A DNA stretch of 64,000 nucleotides from positions 101,324,292 to 101,388,291 of the forward strand of contig NC_061510.1 of NCBI RefSeq assembly GCF_022539505.1, in the 5' to 3' direction. The translations under genes were made by a program, and so were the position numbers. Of this stretch, positions 31,627 through 45,400 are shown piece after piece. Numbering within the stretch: position 1 is the stretch's first letter; each line of letters begins with the position of its first letter. A model generated the notes under the pieces. It had not been told where the DNA came from and did no database searches. It was given only the letters and a program-made list of their open reading frames with translations. The DNA comes from Lolium rigidum. Its lineage: Eukaryota; Streptophyta; Magnoliopsida; Poales; Poaceae.

Positions 31627-33026
31627 CTAGTTAATGTGCCCGTGCGTTGCACCGGGAGAAAAAACCACATCTCAAAGATGAACAAAGTAAGTTATTGTTG
31701 GTACAACCGTGTCGTAGAAATCAGCTATCTTCAGCGTGTCCACGTTGTGCTCGCGATCCGGTGCGTGGTGACTACGCCCTAAAGTTCATACATTCATAAT
31801 GGAACGCACAAAAACCTTTGATTGTTTTTTAGAAAAGTGAATGACTATGCCCTGAAGTCCAAAGATTCATGCATGACATAGTAACATGGGCCAAACCTTG
31901 TAAGGATTTAACATGTTTGGGGGAACATTAAAAGAAAAACCTTGTAAGGATTAAACGTGTTTGAGGGAACACTAAAAGAAACTATTTGTGGGCGTTCTGA
32001 AGTTGTCTTTTCAAATCATATAATTCTAATTTCTGCTGACACAGGCAGAGCTCCACGAAGAAACCTTTTCAGTAATTTTCCTCTCAAACATGATAAGTCT
32101 CTAATCTGCTAGTGCCCAAACCCCAATCTTCAAATCTCATGACTCCACGTGAGGAAAATTGAAGAATTAAAGAAAGCAGGGAGGAGGAGCAGATTTCCAG
32201 TTCTGCTTCCGTTTGAGATTCTGTAGCTCCATCTCAAGGCCAGCGTCCGCGCTACCTCTTTTCGTGGACAGTACAAATCAGAGCACAATTGATTAATTTG
32301 CCCATGAGATGAACGACATTCTGCGGCAGGAGTGCAGCACAGTAGGTGCAGAAGCAGTCATAGTTGTAGCCATCGTTATGTATCCGTTTGGCCTCGAGAG
32401 AGGCTGCCCGTGTCGTCAATCTCCTCTGAAGTTTGGCTGCGGTCATCGGCATCATCAGATTAGGTTCTGCGGGCAGGCGCTATGAGCAACTTGGCGTGAA
32501 AGTAGGGCCACGAGGAGAAACTACGCCACATGGGCCATGCCGGCCGGCAGCGCGGCAGCGCCACAGACATGGTCCGTTCACTCCATTGGATGCAGCTCAC
32601 GACGCGCATGTCGCCCTTGGTTGACTCTGCTCGCCGCCGAGCTACGAGGCACCGCAGATGGCCAAGTCCAGCGTGATCCGCGGATGCAGTTTCCGGAGGC
32701 CGGGTCCAGTGTGATCCACCCAGTACGGCATGCCATCCACCACATGATCCCCTGTATCATCTCTATCCCAACCATGCTGCGGCTCGACCTTGGTTGACTC
32801 TGCTCGCCGCCTGCTGCGCTGGCTCGCCGCCGGCTCCTACACACGAACCCGTCGATGGAGCAAGACAATTAGCCACCTCTAGCTCTTCCTAAGAAGCTCT
32901 GCCCGATGTGCGTCTCACCTTAAAGCACCCGGCGCCATTAGTTCGCGAGGAGCAGTGCGCGACAGGCGAAGGAAGAACAAACCAGGGGGCAGGAGCCATC
33001 GGCGCTCGTGAGTCGTGAGCTCGGTG
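31627..33026 (-). mobile_element. Helitron-like insertion: 3' terminus at 31627, 5' end not located
   Basis: Read on the minus strand, a CCCGGTGCAACGCACGGG hairpin (31639-31656) is followed after 8 bases by CTAG (31627-31630) and then T, the classical Helitron 3' end. Copy B of the duplication shows the empty site: the sequence passes ATATTAA/TATAGC without interruption (34767/34768), an A|T insertion point as expected for Helitrons. The right boundary given here is only the start of copy B; a TC 5' end was not recognised. The interior has no Rep/helicase motif. It holds a 46-bp imperfect repeat (CCTTGTAAGGATT motifs at about 31896 and 31942) and a CTTGGTTGACTCTGCTCGCC repeat (about 32617 and 32790). 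Confidence 0.55.
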
Positions 33027-34767
33027 TCATGAGCTGTTAAATTAACTTGGTGCATGTCCTGCATACTGGGACGGGCTTCATCAAGATGACAAGCCCACTG
33101 GCGCCTCGTTTGAACTCTCCGAAGACCCGGATTCCACAGAGCGCCACGCCTCCTGCAAGGGGAATCCTGCCACCAACGAGTGGTTCCCGTCGCCAGCTGA
33201 CACGGTAGCCGGTACGGCAGACAGATGATCCTGGTTGTCTGTTCTTTCGCTCTTACGATACAAGTCGGCATTTCTGCACTTCTCATGATCCGCGAACGAG
33301 CGATACGATTCTGTTCAAGAACCTCCTGCATCCGTTAGCGGTAACCAGGCAATCGTTTGCTTCTTTCAGGTGTACCAGGCGTGAGGCGTCAGACAAGCCC
33401 AACAGAAGCGACAGCTGAGCCGAGGAATGATCTACAGTCATATCAGATATTCAGATGTGTATGATTTCCACTGGAAGAAGCCACTCCGCTTAAATTGGCC
33501 ATTCACAAACCAAATGACAAGTATGCTTGTATTTACTATTCGTTAATGGGATAAAATTCTTGCGAGGTTCTTCTACTTGTAAAGTCTGTGCACCGATCTC
33601 GAAAAACCGCTATGTTGTCAAAGTAATTTATGGGAAATAAGGCAGAAGACCCAACCCAGAGACACCCTTTCGGGTGGCGAGAGAACGGGAGGGCGGTGAA
33701 ACCCTAGCGAACCAGCCTCCCTTCTCCCCTCCCCGGCCGCCCCCGTTGGTACAGTCCGCCAGGCAAAGCCCGCGCGATGCCGGCGGCGGCGGAGCGGCTC
33801 CTACCCGTGCGTTTGGAGGGGCGTGGGGTCCCCTCATCCAGCGGCGGTGCTCTTCGGTAGGTGGAGGTTTCGGCGGCGGTGCTCTTCGGTAGGTGGAGGT
33901 TCCGACGGCGGCGCGTCTTCTCGAGCAGCGTGGTAGCGATGGCGTAGCTTGTTGGCGGCGGTGCCCTACCAGCCCGGATCTGGGCCCTGTGGGCCCCATT
34001 TGGGACTGGGCCTCGGCAGAGCAGGGCTACCTCCGGTGGGCGGGGGAGGCGCTGGAGCGGGGATGGCTGGGGTGGCGGCGCGTGCCCTGCAACATCCCGA
34101 CAAGGGCTTCACGAGCATGGGCCAGTTGGGTCGTTTGTGCTCGGTCAGGCCATGAGGGTCTGGTGTGCCCCTTTCCGGCTTGTTTGGACGGGTATCGCCA
34201 TTGGCGGTGGAGGTGGTCCCCTCCCGTGTGGCTAGTACCCCGCTGCTCCTCAATTTCGCCATCCTTCTTGGTCCCGCTGGCTTCGGTTCGTTAGCCATGG
34301 TAAGACGGCGATGGTGTTTGCAAGGTCATCGTGGCACGTTGGTGGGTGGTGAGTTTGGTGGAGCACATTGGAGCGTCCGGGGCGGGGTTGCGAGGGTCAG
34401 GAGAAATTCTTGTCGGTCTGGCCGACACTGACGCGATGACGCCCGTAGGCGCCACCCTTCCTTCTTGAAGAGCGTTGGGTGAAGCCATCCTCCCTTATCC
34501 CTGCGCGTACTTGGGAAAGCCCTAGGACCAATCCGTGCAGCATTGTCATCATCGTGGCATTCCTTTTAAGATTTTGCTTGGTACGCGACGTATCAGAGTG
34601 CTAGGAGCGTGGTGGAAATTCTCTGAAGGACACAACAATTGCGGGACATCTTCGTTTTTGTCAATCCGACCTTTTCAACATTGTTTCTCTTTTCTTTCTT
34701 TTATATTTTCTTTTATACGTGTTTGTACTGATGCACCAGCAGTTGTACCGTGTGGTTGCTATATTAA
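33027..34767. repeat. Segmental duplication, copy B (hAT and Helitron sites empty)
   Basis: Matches copy A (27070-27381 plus 30172-31626). It carries unoccupied versions of both insertion sites. Local differences include a duplicated GCGGTGCTCTTCGGTAGGTG stretch (about 33843-33897) and lack of about 35 bp present in copy A at about 30537-30570. Confidence 0.9.
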
Positions 34768-34787
34768 TATAGCAGGCTTGAGAAGAA
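33647..34787 (+). mobile_element. Non-autonomous LINE-like retroposon, copy B (complete)
   Basis: Flanked by the 14-bp direct repeat GGAAATAAGGCAGA (33633-33646 and 34788-34801), consistent with target-primed insertion. Leader-like GC-rich left part, T/C-rich right part ending ATATTAATATAGCAGGC. No coding motif. It is present at the same place in both duplicate copies, so insertion preceded the duplication. Confidence 0.6.
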
Positions 34788-35048
34788 GGAAATAAGGCAG
34801 AGACTGCTGCATCATGGTCCAATTTGTGTACCACTGACTCCAAGCCAAACAGGTGATGAACAATAAGATCAGGGCATTCACAAATTGCGAAGACACATGG
34901 TATTCTCCGTGCGTGGAAATACTCGGCTAGTACGGTAGACACACATCAAATAAGAACTTAATTAGCACCTGCAAGTGCACGGGGAGGAAAATTGACTTAT
35001 TGATGGTACCACGAGACGCAAAGAGACGGGGAATTTGAGACGGATCAG

Positions 35049-35435
35049 TCACTCCTGGTGAACGGCGGCGTCGCTCCGGGGCCGGATGCGGAGGCGGGCG
35101 AGCTCGGCGTCGATGCGGCCGGTGAGGATGAGGGCGAACATGCGGTAGTCGCAGAGCAAGGACCAGACGGGGTGGCCGAACGTGGCCGGCCGGTTGCCCT
35201 CCACGAAGAAGTGGCTGTACCACGCCATGCCGTACCCGAGCACGGGGCACGCCACCAGGAGCGCGGCGCGGCCCGTGGCGGCCGCGAGGAGCGCGCAGAC
35301 GAGCGAGGCCAGCGTGCCGGCGAAGTGCCAGCGCCGCGTCGCCGGCTTCGAGTGCTGGCCCAGGTAGAAGCCCCAGAAGTCCTCCATGCTCCCGAACTCC
35401 CGAGGCTCCACGGCGCCGCTGCTCCTCTTCCCCAT
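35049..35435 (-). CDS. Mpo1-like (DUF962) small membrane protein
   Basis: An intact single-exon ORF of 128 residues starting at ATG 35435. It begins MGKRSSGAVEPREFGSMEDF, then has the family's conserved FYLGQHSKPATRRWHFAGT block with its two His residues. Two to three hydrophobic segments follow (LASLVCALLAAATG; ALLVACPVLGYGMAWYSHFF). The second conserved block is HFFVEGNRPATFGHPVWSLL, and the C-terminus is soluble (RIDAELARLRIR). The yeast founding member Mpo1 (YGL010w) is an Fe(II)-dependent dioxygenase for 2-hydroxy fatty acids in the ER. The His/Asn-rich motifs expected for metal binding are present here. The length fits the short plant form. A 40-bp duplication lies just upstream. Function in this plant is by family inference. 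Confidence 0.85.
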   Translation of the reverse strand: MGKRSSGAVEPREFGSMEDFWGFYLGQHSKPATRRWHFAGTLASLVCALLAAATGRAALLVACPVLGYGMAWYSHFFVEGNRPATFGHPVWSLLCDYRMFALILTGRIDAELARLRIRPRSDAAVHQE

Positions 35436-35457
35436 CGCCCGCCTAGCTGCTTGCTTT

Positions 35458-35537
35458 CTGTTGCGAATTGCGATGTGTTGGTGAAATGGTGACCGCTCTG
35501 TTGCGAATTGCGATGTGTTGGTGAAATGGTGACCGCT
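35458..35537. repeat. Perfect 2 x 40-bp tandem duplication upstream of the Mpo1-like gene
   Basis: The unit beginning CTGTTGCGAATTGCGATGTG occurs at 35458-35497 and 35498-35537 with no visible difference. It lies 22-102 bp upstream of the start codon, in the expected 5' leader or promoter. Confidence 0.95.
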
Positions 35538-36437
35538 GAGAGAGACGTGTACCTGTACGCACTTTATTTGCTAGCGACGAATAGATTTTGTGATAAAAAA
35601 CAATGGAACAAGTCATGACGATCGGTAAATCTGATGCAGTATAGAGTTGAAAACACAATTTAGGGCGCGTGAAGACGGACTGGCGACGTGTCCAACCAGA
35701 TGGATGACTGGATTAAACGTTTCATGCGACACTGACAAATCACTGTTTTTTCAATAAAATAAATATATTGATATCTCGAAGACACCAATTACACACAACC
35801 TCTGCACACACCGACAAATCACCATAGCTATGCACTTCAACGTATAGACAAAGGAGCTCCGTTAAGAAAAGAAAAAAAAATGCAAAGAGAGTAATACAAT
35901 GTATGCCGGTCACTTCGCTATGGTATATTCTCATGTATCCTTGTTCCACCAGAATACAAAATGTTACACAAATCGATACAACACTACTACTTACTACTGA
36001 ATCACACGTTTCACACCATACACAAGGCCACAAGAATCGTGGGGAAACTCAGCCGCTACAGTTTACCACAGCCTCTTCACAGCTAATAGTTCTACAATTA
36101 CAATGGGATATATTGCACAACGGATGGGGCGACTGAAGAAGGGGGTAATGGGTATAACTGGTGGAGCAGATCGGAGGAGATGAAAGGTTAAAACCCTCAT
36201 CCAGATGCTTATCCACAGATAAACAATGAATTGAATGACCTGGCAGTATGAAAAGCAAACAAAACTGCACCATAGAACTATCAAGGTGATTGGATATGCC
36301 CTTCCACAAGGCTGTGTGCCTGTAAACTGTTAGCAGCTCCAGTACGCACATCATAAAAAGCTTTTCTGTGTGCCACTCTTAGGTCTATTTACTCCAGCCA
36401 GCTCTTCAGAGTAGTATGTCACAAAGGTTCATTGCTA
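35538..36437. other. Spacer between the Mpo1-like gene and the TASH3 gene
   Basis: No coding signal. It should contain the Mpo1-like promoter (35538 onward) and the 3' UTR of the TASH3 gene (from 36437 downward). The stretch 35738-36000 is AT-rich and transposon-like, but no ends were found. Confidence 0.5.
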
Positions 36438-39400
36438 TCACGAGCTCACATACAAAACAGGCACCAGACCTGCTATCTTCCCATCCCTTCCAGCTCTCTT
36501 TTTCTTTACCTAAGCAAATAGCAGCAGTTGCCCTATTAGAAATGTTTCATTTGCAGCCAGGGAACAGGTAAAATAAATGGCGAGAGGTCATAAAAACTTA
36601 CGTAGTACCAACCATCAACCTCATATTCGATATCGACATCTTCACCAGAGTTCAAACTCAACTGAAAACAGTTACATAAATGATGTGTTATTTTGTTTGC
36701 ATTCCAAGACAAGAAAAGACAACTTGATTATTTTAAGATTCTCTTCAAAAAAGACACTTTGATTATTTGACATTCGCTTGAAGTTCCGTCTTTATTGCAA
36801 AAAGATAGAAAATTGATAGAGTATTTTTCACCAACTAAAATGTATAACCAGTAGTAAATGAACACCAACTACTTTTGCTTCAGGAAGTAAATAACTATCC
36901 ATCAATAGAAGATAAGTGTTCTTCTAAAAAACAATACCCCATCAAACTTGGAAAGGATGCATTGGACTTCACAAAGATAAGATGTAGCCAGGAATTACAG
37001 CCTTCTTACCTCATCATCGCCACCTGCTGTGAAGTCATACAGTGCTTTCCCAGATTGAGGATTCCCGGAACTGGAACTCTTCTCGGTATCCTCGTGTGAT
37101 CCAGAACTTCGGCTCCCACGCCCAGCAAGGGGGTTGTCAAACGACTCACGCTTCTGTAGGACAGATGTTGAATATGATGGTGGTTCTTCACGTATCTGAA
37201 ATAAAACCAAAATGGATATCAGGAACAGTGTTTTTAATACAGATACCATGTGAAATCACAGGGTAGAAGTGCCAATCTAAAATACTACACCAACACAGCT
37301 ATAACTACTATCCGATGGCATACTTTCCTTACAGAAAAATAGGAAAAGAATATATTTTAATATTCATATGTTAAAAGTTCGATTATAACTAAATATGACG
37401 TGATTTTATTGTAACTCATCTGATCTAGTATTAGTTTAAGCTGGCTATAAATTTTATGAGCCTGTTCCAAGGATGAACCCCGGAGTTTGTATCCGTTCAA
37501 CAGTAACTGGCTGGGTAACGAAGATTCATCTTGGTCAGTGGTGAGACGCCCAATAGCATCCTAAGTTCCTAACAGTTAAAATGGAATGAGAAGATTGGAA
37601 ACTATATACGGTGAAGATAATAAATGGTGTGGTTTCCTGTATTCCTCTGGCGCCTGGGATTTCAGGAATAAATGGTGTTTCAAACCCATAGCGCATCTGC
37701 TGCAGCAGGGCTCGTGTTGCAACTTATCCCGGTAGCCCACTCTAAATTTTATCAAAAAATTCTGAAAAATGTTGATGCATCCCATCTATCTATCATTTTA
37801 CAAAATTTAAAATTTAAATTCAAAACACAGACAGAGAGACAAGTGTTGATCAAATTCACAACCCAAATTTAATTAGGTACTATTCATGTGGGATTTTACT
37901 TTTCTTTTTGTTTCTCATGCAGTATCCAAATTAAGATTTGCAATTTGTGTCATAGTACATACTAGATGCTATGCATATGTCCTCACTTTTTCCCCGATAT
38001 TTCAAAACTTTAAGAAGGCAACAGGGGTTGGGTGCGGCGATGCACCACAAGCCCCGATGAACGAGATACATTCTGGTTTCAAACCTTAGGTGGTGCAGAT
38101 CATATCTTATGCAATGCCCATACCAGCAAATACCAGTATTTATGAAATTAGTTTGTCAAAGTTGCATGGTGCTTATTCTTAAGAAAAGTATGGTCTTATG
38201 ACAAATATGATACCTGCATTGTAAGATCCAATAACAGAAACTGTATCAAAAAATATAGCAATTATACAATGAATGAATCAAAATACCGTTTGTTGCGAAG
38301 CCCCATAACTCGGTGGTTTTGAACTAAACAAGGACGGATAGTTCATGCCACCAAAATGGGACGATATGGATGTCTCCACAGAACCAGTTGACTCAGGTGA
38401 GGACCCACCAGAAGACCTCCCATCATCTTCCTGAAACATATAAAAGAATGGGTAATTTATCTATAAAATTTTAAATAAGTATTTTGAGTCAAGTAGTTTA
38501 AGCAAATATTGTAACACTTGCATCCACCTCATATGTTTCAAGAATTGTCTTGGCCCACATATCATCATAACCGACTGACGGCCTAGAATTCATGTACTCC
38601 TCCTCATCATCCACATCAGGAGCATCAGTTCCAGCACCAGCAAGGAAGTCCTTTACCTATCATACAATAAAAGAAGAAAGAAGCCAATAGATGAAAAAAT
38701 CTCAAATTCAGCACAACCAGCGAGGAAAAGGAGAACTGTTGCGGAAACGATTAAGCAACTAAGCTATCTGCCACCGATAACAGCAGGCAGCTTTCTAAGC
38801 TGAACTGATAGGTATCAGGAAATCTGGGGAATCAGCATCAGAACAAATTAAAGATTCTTACTTTGTCCACAGCTGGGGCATTGTTTGCCCAATCATCATC
38901 TTCCAAACCTGCTGCCCAGGCCATGGCTAAATCAGGGTCAATTCCAGACTGCATAGTGCTGGTCTCTTTATGTACTTCTTTGGACTCATACATGAGGTCA
39001 GATATTCCGGTTGCAACAGCAGGGTCACTTAGACCGACAGATGCACTGATGTTATGCCGATTGCGGTAGATCTCAATGAGCTTGGCACTGTACAAAATAC
39101 TCAATATTAATAATTACAATACTGCAAGCAATCAAAAACGGAAAAGATGCTGGCCATTTACACTCAACCTTTTCTCTCTGTAGAGAAATAGCTAGTGTTA
39201 ACTTATGGGATGCTACAACATTTCTCTTGTGATAAAAATATGATAGTCAAGTAGATTACATGAACTGCGTAAGCCAGAAAAAATAACACTTCACCTAAAC
39301 CCTAAGCAGCTCCAATGAATAATTACAGCTTATTTAACAAGTATTCAAGCTTTTTCTAAATATTATATCTTCCATGGTAAAAGACATTTTAAAATATAGG

Positions 39401-42400
39401 CAATTAGAATACACATTTAGAAATTAGCAGTAGGTGCGGACCAGAAAGCTTAAGCTGATGGCTACCTAGCATAAAATATCTGATTTACGTTATAGGGCCG
39501 TGATCACTATAAAACATCATAGCATGTGAGTCTTCTCAGTATCACGAGAACGACACCAGTTATATGAAATCCCAAGTTGGTTGAAACAAAAGGTTAAGAG
39601 TAAAGGAAAATTGCTAAAGGTTAAGGAAAAAAAAAGTTCCCTATGGTATAACAGTGGAACCTGTAGACAGCTTGGACCATAACCCGCAGGTGATGATCCA
39701 AAACTAGACTTAATTTTATGCAATATATGGAGCAAATGGTCCAGATAGCCCAAGATAATACAGTCCAAACCCATTTTATGGGATTGCCCATGGCTCCAGA
39801 CAACACTCACGATGATGAGGGCCATGAAATTTTACAGCTTTACTTCATAAATGATTTCCACAATGAAGTAACCTTTCGTGTCAGGAGCAACTTAACTACG
39901 AGGAGATTAGAATACCAAATATCACAGATACATACCTGGTAGGACCTAAAGGCAAGTATTTAATCCTTGGAACAAAACAGAATAAACAAACAAAATCAAG
40001 AAGCCTCTCATGGGTTTCATAAAGTTTCTTCAGTTCATCATCACTCCATTCTTGTTTGCTATTATCATGCTGACGGATGTCCCTGCAAAAATCCATACAA
40101 AGCAATCATTTCAAAACTATTATAGAACAGGCAAGAGGAATTTTGTGGACAACGTACCTAGCAAGCTCATCTTGAGCTCTATACATTTCATCCAAGACCT
40201 TCAGCATTGGGCTTATCAAAGATCCAAGACCAGTACCACTAGCACCTTGGTTTTCCCCATTACTTAGCTGCAATTCTGAAAAGTTTGACTGCACACCGCC
40301 CAGACTCAAAGCGTGGAGAAACTCATATATCTGCAGTCTATATGGTTCACCAGACCTTATAGCAATGGTGGTCAGGGCCTGAGCAGCAGCAATACGGATC
40401 TACAGAAGTAAACAATAGGGTAAGGAAAAAACGGAAAGCACGTATAAGAAGATGCAGTATCATCTCAGTCTCCCCCCACAACATTGTCAAGTTAAAAATA
40501 CGAAAGTATCATTTTATTAGGTGCATACCTCCCAGCTGCCACTAAATGCACATCTTTGGAGCCGTGTTAGCGCGCTAGCAAGTGTAGGATTACGGGAGCT
40601 TGCTGCAGCAACCATTTTATCAGCATCAAGCATCATTAGAGCAGTGCCAGGAGGTGTTGCAGATTCCCATGCATACTCAGATGCAGCATAGTTTGCATTT
40701 TCTCCCAGAAACCAAACCTGTTGAACAAATTGAAGGGCCAAAGCATCAGCACATTTTGATTTCATGATCAATGAACTAATTAACCAAGTTAAAGTTTTGC
40801 TCACAGCAGCTTGAACTAATCTTTGCAGTGCCATTGCAGATTTTGGATCCGAGGCAGAAACCATATCAACAGACGTGAGTACAGACATTGAACCAGGCTG
40901 AGGTGGTGGCAGATCAAGGACTATTGTCACAGCTTCCAAAGCTGTATGTTTTCCATCTGGTCCTGCTCCTACAAGGCATGTCTGGAAAGACAAAAATTGT
41001 TATTTGTTGTGGAAGTTACTATTGCCTATACAAAACAGGACATGCAAACCATTGCATAACAGTATAACACCAACATGCTGTAAAAAGCCAAGGGCTATAT
41101 GCTAAATTAGCTGCAGCTTTGCATAGGACTACAAATGGTTGGGTCACCTATTCGGAAGAACAATGGAAAATACTTTATGAAAAAATGGCTACCTTCCATA
41201 ACAGTTGTAGAACATCAGCATCAATCTTTCCAGGAACTTTCGTAGCGAAAATTCTAGCAATCTCAAGCAGAGTCACAGCCATATCAGGGGTTGCCTATCA
41301 TGTGAAAACAAACCAGAATACGGTTAAATCAAGTAAATGAGAACATATTACTGGTAGTCAAAATAATAGCAGTAAATGCACACATCATAATCATAGAACA
41401 CATAAACAAGGGGGTCAAACGAAGATAGTTCAAACATTAACTAGTTGCAACAATAAAATCTTGTATTAAAGAAGGCAAAGAAAAGCCCTGTAAAAGTTTC
41501 ATAGCATTTTTTAACAATGTTATTTTAAATAACAAAAACCTTGGAAACTAGGCGAACATAGAGAACAGATAAATGTTGCTTCCAGTTTCAGACAGATTTC
41601 AGGTACACGGCTGATAATAAGCCATCAAGATGGGGAAGAAGAGCAACTTCACACAGGAAAAAAAAAAAAAGACAGTGTGTATACTATTAGCAGTGAAAGG
41701 GGGCACAATACCTTGAACCTGGCATGTAGGGTTAGCAGGACATCATTCAGGAGAGAAGAAGGCCAGGCTGGGTCAGACAGCTCACACGCAATGATAGATT
41801 TCAATTCATCAAGAGACTCGTGTGGATTTTGCATCCATATCAAAGCTTTGACGACCATCGCTCGAACATATACACACTCGCATGCTACAGTTGTCCGCAC
41901 TACTTCCATTAGTGATGCTAGTAATCCTGCTACTGTATCCAATCCACCATGTCCGTTGGATAGTGGTTTAGCTTTCCGGGTAGCTACACCATGCACATGC
42001 AGAGTTAGATGATTTTATTAGAAAGTGAAACTAATATAAAACATGAGACAGGTAGTCTGATGCCTAACAAAAAATAGGGGTGGGAGGTTAAGGTAGCTCA
42101 GTAGTGAACTTTTAAGCATGCCTCAATACACTCAGATTCATGCAAGAGATATTGCACTCTCTAACTGAAAGAGGTGCATATTTACATAATATTTGCTAAC
42201 TTCATAGTTGTCCAGTAAAGTCAATCCAGAACAAATTGACAGAAGCAATAGGTAATTAGGTATGATTTAAATCAACGTAAAGCGCCTATGGTTTTCGTAA
42301 TATGTAGTCGAATAACTCAAAGCTATGATAACATCCTAGTACCTTCAGGTTGCGAGTTCTCATTAAGATCAGAATCAAGAGAATCAGCATTGTCTGAATA

Positions 42401-45400
42401 AGCTTGAAGATTGGCTCCCTCATCATAAGCACCCAAAGCATAGGCAGCTGCTCTACTTTTACCCATTTCCTGGACTACTCTTGCGGCAGCATGAAGAACA
42501 GGGCGGGAAAAGCTACGGAAAGAGCTCTCCAGTCTGACAGAACAAGAAATAGATAGTAAGCATCCAAGAACCAGCATACAGGGCAATGGAGCGATCAGAC
42601 ACTTGAACAATCACAAGATATATGACAAACCTTCTCATTACAAGTTTGATGAGGGGTTGAGGACGCCTTGCTTTCGAAGATTTTTCACTGGCTTTTGACA
42701 GAATACCCTTTGATGCTACAGAAGGGGCCTCAGGCAATTTGAGAATTTCTCTAGTTAACCGAATCCATCCGCCAGCTCTGTCCTCAGTGCTGCAAGACGT
42801 GATAATTGATAATTAACTACACAACATATAACTCCATCTGAGGTAAAGAAGCACAATAAATAAAAGGATAACTTGATGAACATCATTGCCACCTTTCTGT
42901 GTTGTCAACTTTTCCCAGAACACAGAGTATAGCCTCAAAACAGACTCTGTCACTTGGATCCAAAAGAAGTTGATAAAGGAGAGAACTGTACTGTGACTTT
43001 ATATCAGGCCTCTCTGTGTAAATATTTGGTCAGATCGACAATTCAATGCATGCCCTCTGGAATTGCAGAGTGCTCATCTTGATTCATGCACAGATACAAG
43101 AACAAACTGCACTTACCATCCAGTACACGAGCCCTAGATATTGAATGGCACAACTTTGCAAGGTACACTCTTGCAAGAACATCATGCAAATGAAGGATGT
43201 CCTGAAGAGCTCCTGTTTCATTTTGACACATCACACAACAAATGAGTGCATCGAAGTGTAAAGAAGAAAATCCCCGTATCATTGATGTTGGCAAAACAGG
43301 AAGCAAGTGTTTATAGACAAAGGTGGGTAGCTGGGCACTGCCATTCAGGGGGAACGGGGAACAAAATATGATAACAAAAGTTGACGCTTATTCCAAGTCA
43401 GGTAACCCATAACCCACAGGTTACTAGTTTTTGGTTACTACTTATATACTGTTCATGTGGCAGCAAGTAAGTATACTTGGATATGGATATATGATTGGTC
43501 TTAAAATATATGCAGTTATTGACAAAATACGACGCCTATCACAATATGTGTTTTGAATACAGAAGGAGTATCGAGAAATATTCCGCAAAAAAGGTGGAAA
43601 AGGTTGTGGAAACTTGATTCCTCAAACTCAAATTAATTCGAACTATTACTGCGAGTCTAGAATCATATGTCAGACACAAAGAAGTTCTCAATTACTCCCT
43701 CCGTTCCTTAATTCTTGTCGCAAATTCGGATGTATCTATTGACAAAATATGTCTAGATACATCCAAATTTGCGACAAGAAGTATGAACGGAGGGAGTATT
43801 AGATAAGCTGAAAGCCCTAAAGTATTTTTGTTCAAACGATAATGAAAAACTCAACTAAAAAAAGATAAGGATAACGAAATATACCACCAGACTGTGCGTT
43901 TTTGCCTGCAAAACATCAAGTAATACATGATGGTGAGAAACTAAAGAAATAACATGGAACCAGATGTGTGAAATTGAAAAAATATGTAAATATTAACTGG
44001 AATTTACATTTGACATTTCTAGCATTGCCCAGTTTCTAGAGCATAAAAGATCAACATCATTCTACATCATAATAAACTACACTTAACAGACTAAAAACGG
44101 AAATTCTGAACGATTAATAGCAGCAGAAACTGACCCAACGCCATTGCAACAGAGTATGGATCTCTAACAGCAATTTCCGATATAATTGACAAGGCATGCC
44201 TTACTGCAACTGGGTCAGAAAATTCAATCCTGCAGTTGTATGAAGCCAGATGAGAACACAATGACAGTTATGCAGGAGCATGCTCCTATTTCCTACTATT
44301 GGTAAATGACGCTACATAGTGTCACATTTGCAAATTTATTGTAGAAGAAGACAGTTCACTAAGACAGACAACAAGTTGACTGTTCATTTTGACACAAATA
44401 TTAACAAGATAACAAATCAATAGAGTAATTCAACAGAATATAAGAAATAGATAAAAGCCAGTTAGTGCATCACTACATGGGTCATGGTTTATTCTATGTT
44501 TTGCACAAAGAGATACTATTGCAACCATAGAACAATGCTCCAAATCGCAGAATCTATTTATTTACATGTGATAACAACCCTTGGAAATTGGTGAAATAAA
44601 CATAGGTGCAAAATAGATTATAAGATGGAGAATAAGCTAATTTTAGCATTCTAAAGACAATAAGGTTATACTGACCCTTGGACAGCTCGGTGCAGAAATG
44701 CTGGATTGCCAAGATCAAGTGGCAGTCTTCTCAGAGCACTTAGAGAAGCGTATTGCAAGTTACTCCGTAAAATAGACTGCAGAGTTAATTAAAATTAGAA
44801 AAAAACATAAGGATAGCTCGCAGTCGTAATAAATGAGAATCTAAAAAAAATTGAATTCATGCAATCATTTTCATTGTTACTACTACCTCCGTTTCAAGGA
44901 ATAAGGCGCCCTCGTTTTACGTGTTTTTTGTTTGACCAAGAATTACTTCAAATAGATAAACATTGTTTGTATGAAATTAGTATCATTGAAAAGTTCTTTT
45001 CAAAAGGAATCTAACGATACTAATTACATATAATATAATCAAGATTTTGTTGCTCAATTTTTATGGTCAAAGTTCGTCTTGAAATACGAGTACGCCCTAT
45101 TCCTTGAAACGGAGGTAGTATATACTTATATAAGGTAGAAAAGCTGTCAGATGAGGTATAATGTACCAATAACTGTAATTTAAGGTTTTAATGTATCAGA
45201 TATACCCATACGTCTCAGGAAAAGAGTTGAGTGTTATAACCACACTAAAAGCACTTTGCAGTACATAAATTAAATGCACACTCTTGTATCTAAATAGTAC
45301 CTCCTTATCACCACCTTGCTTGGTAAATATACCTTTCTTTCGTTTCTGTTTAGAATCTGCCACCTGAAAGTATCCAGAATAATATCATGAACACAGCACC

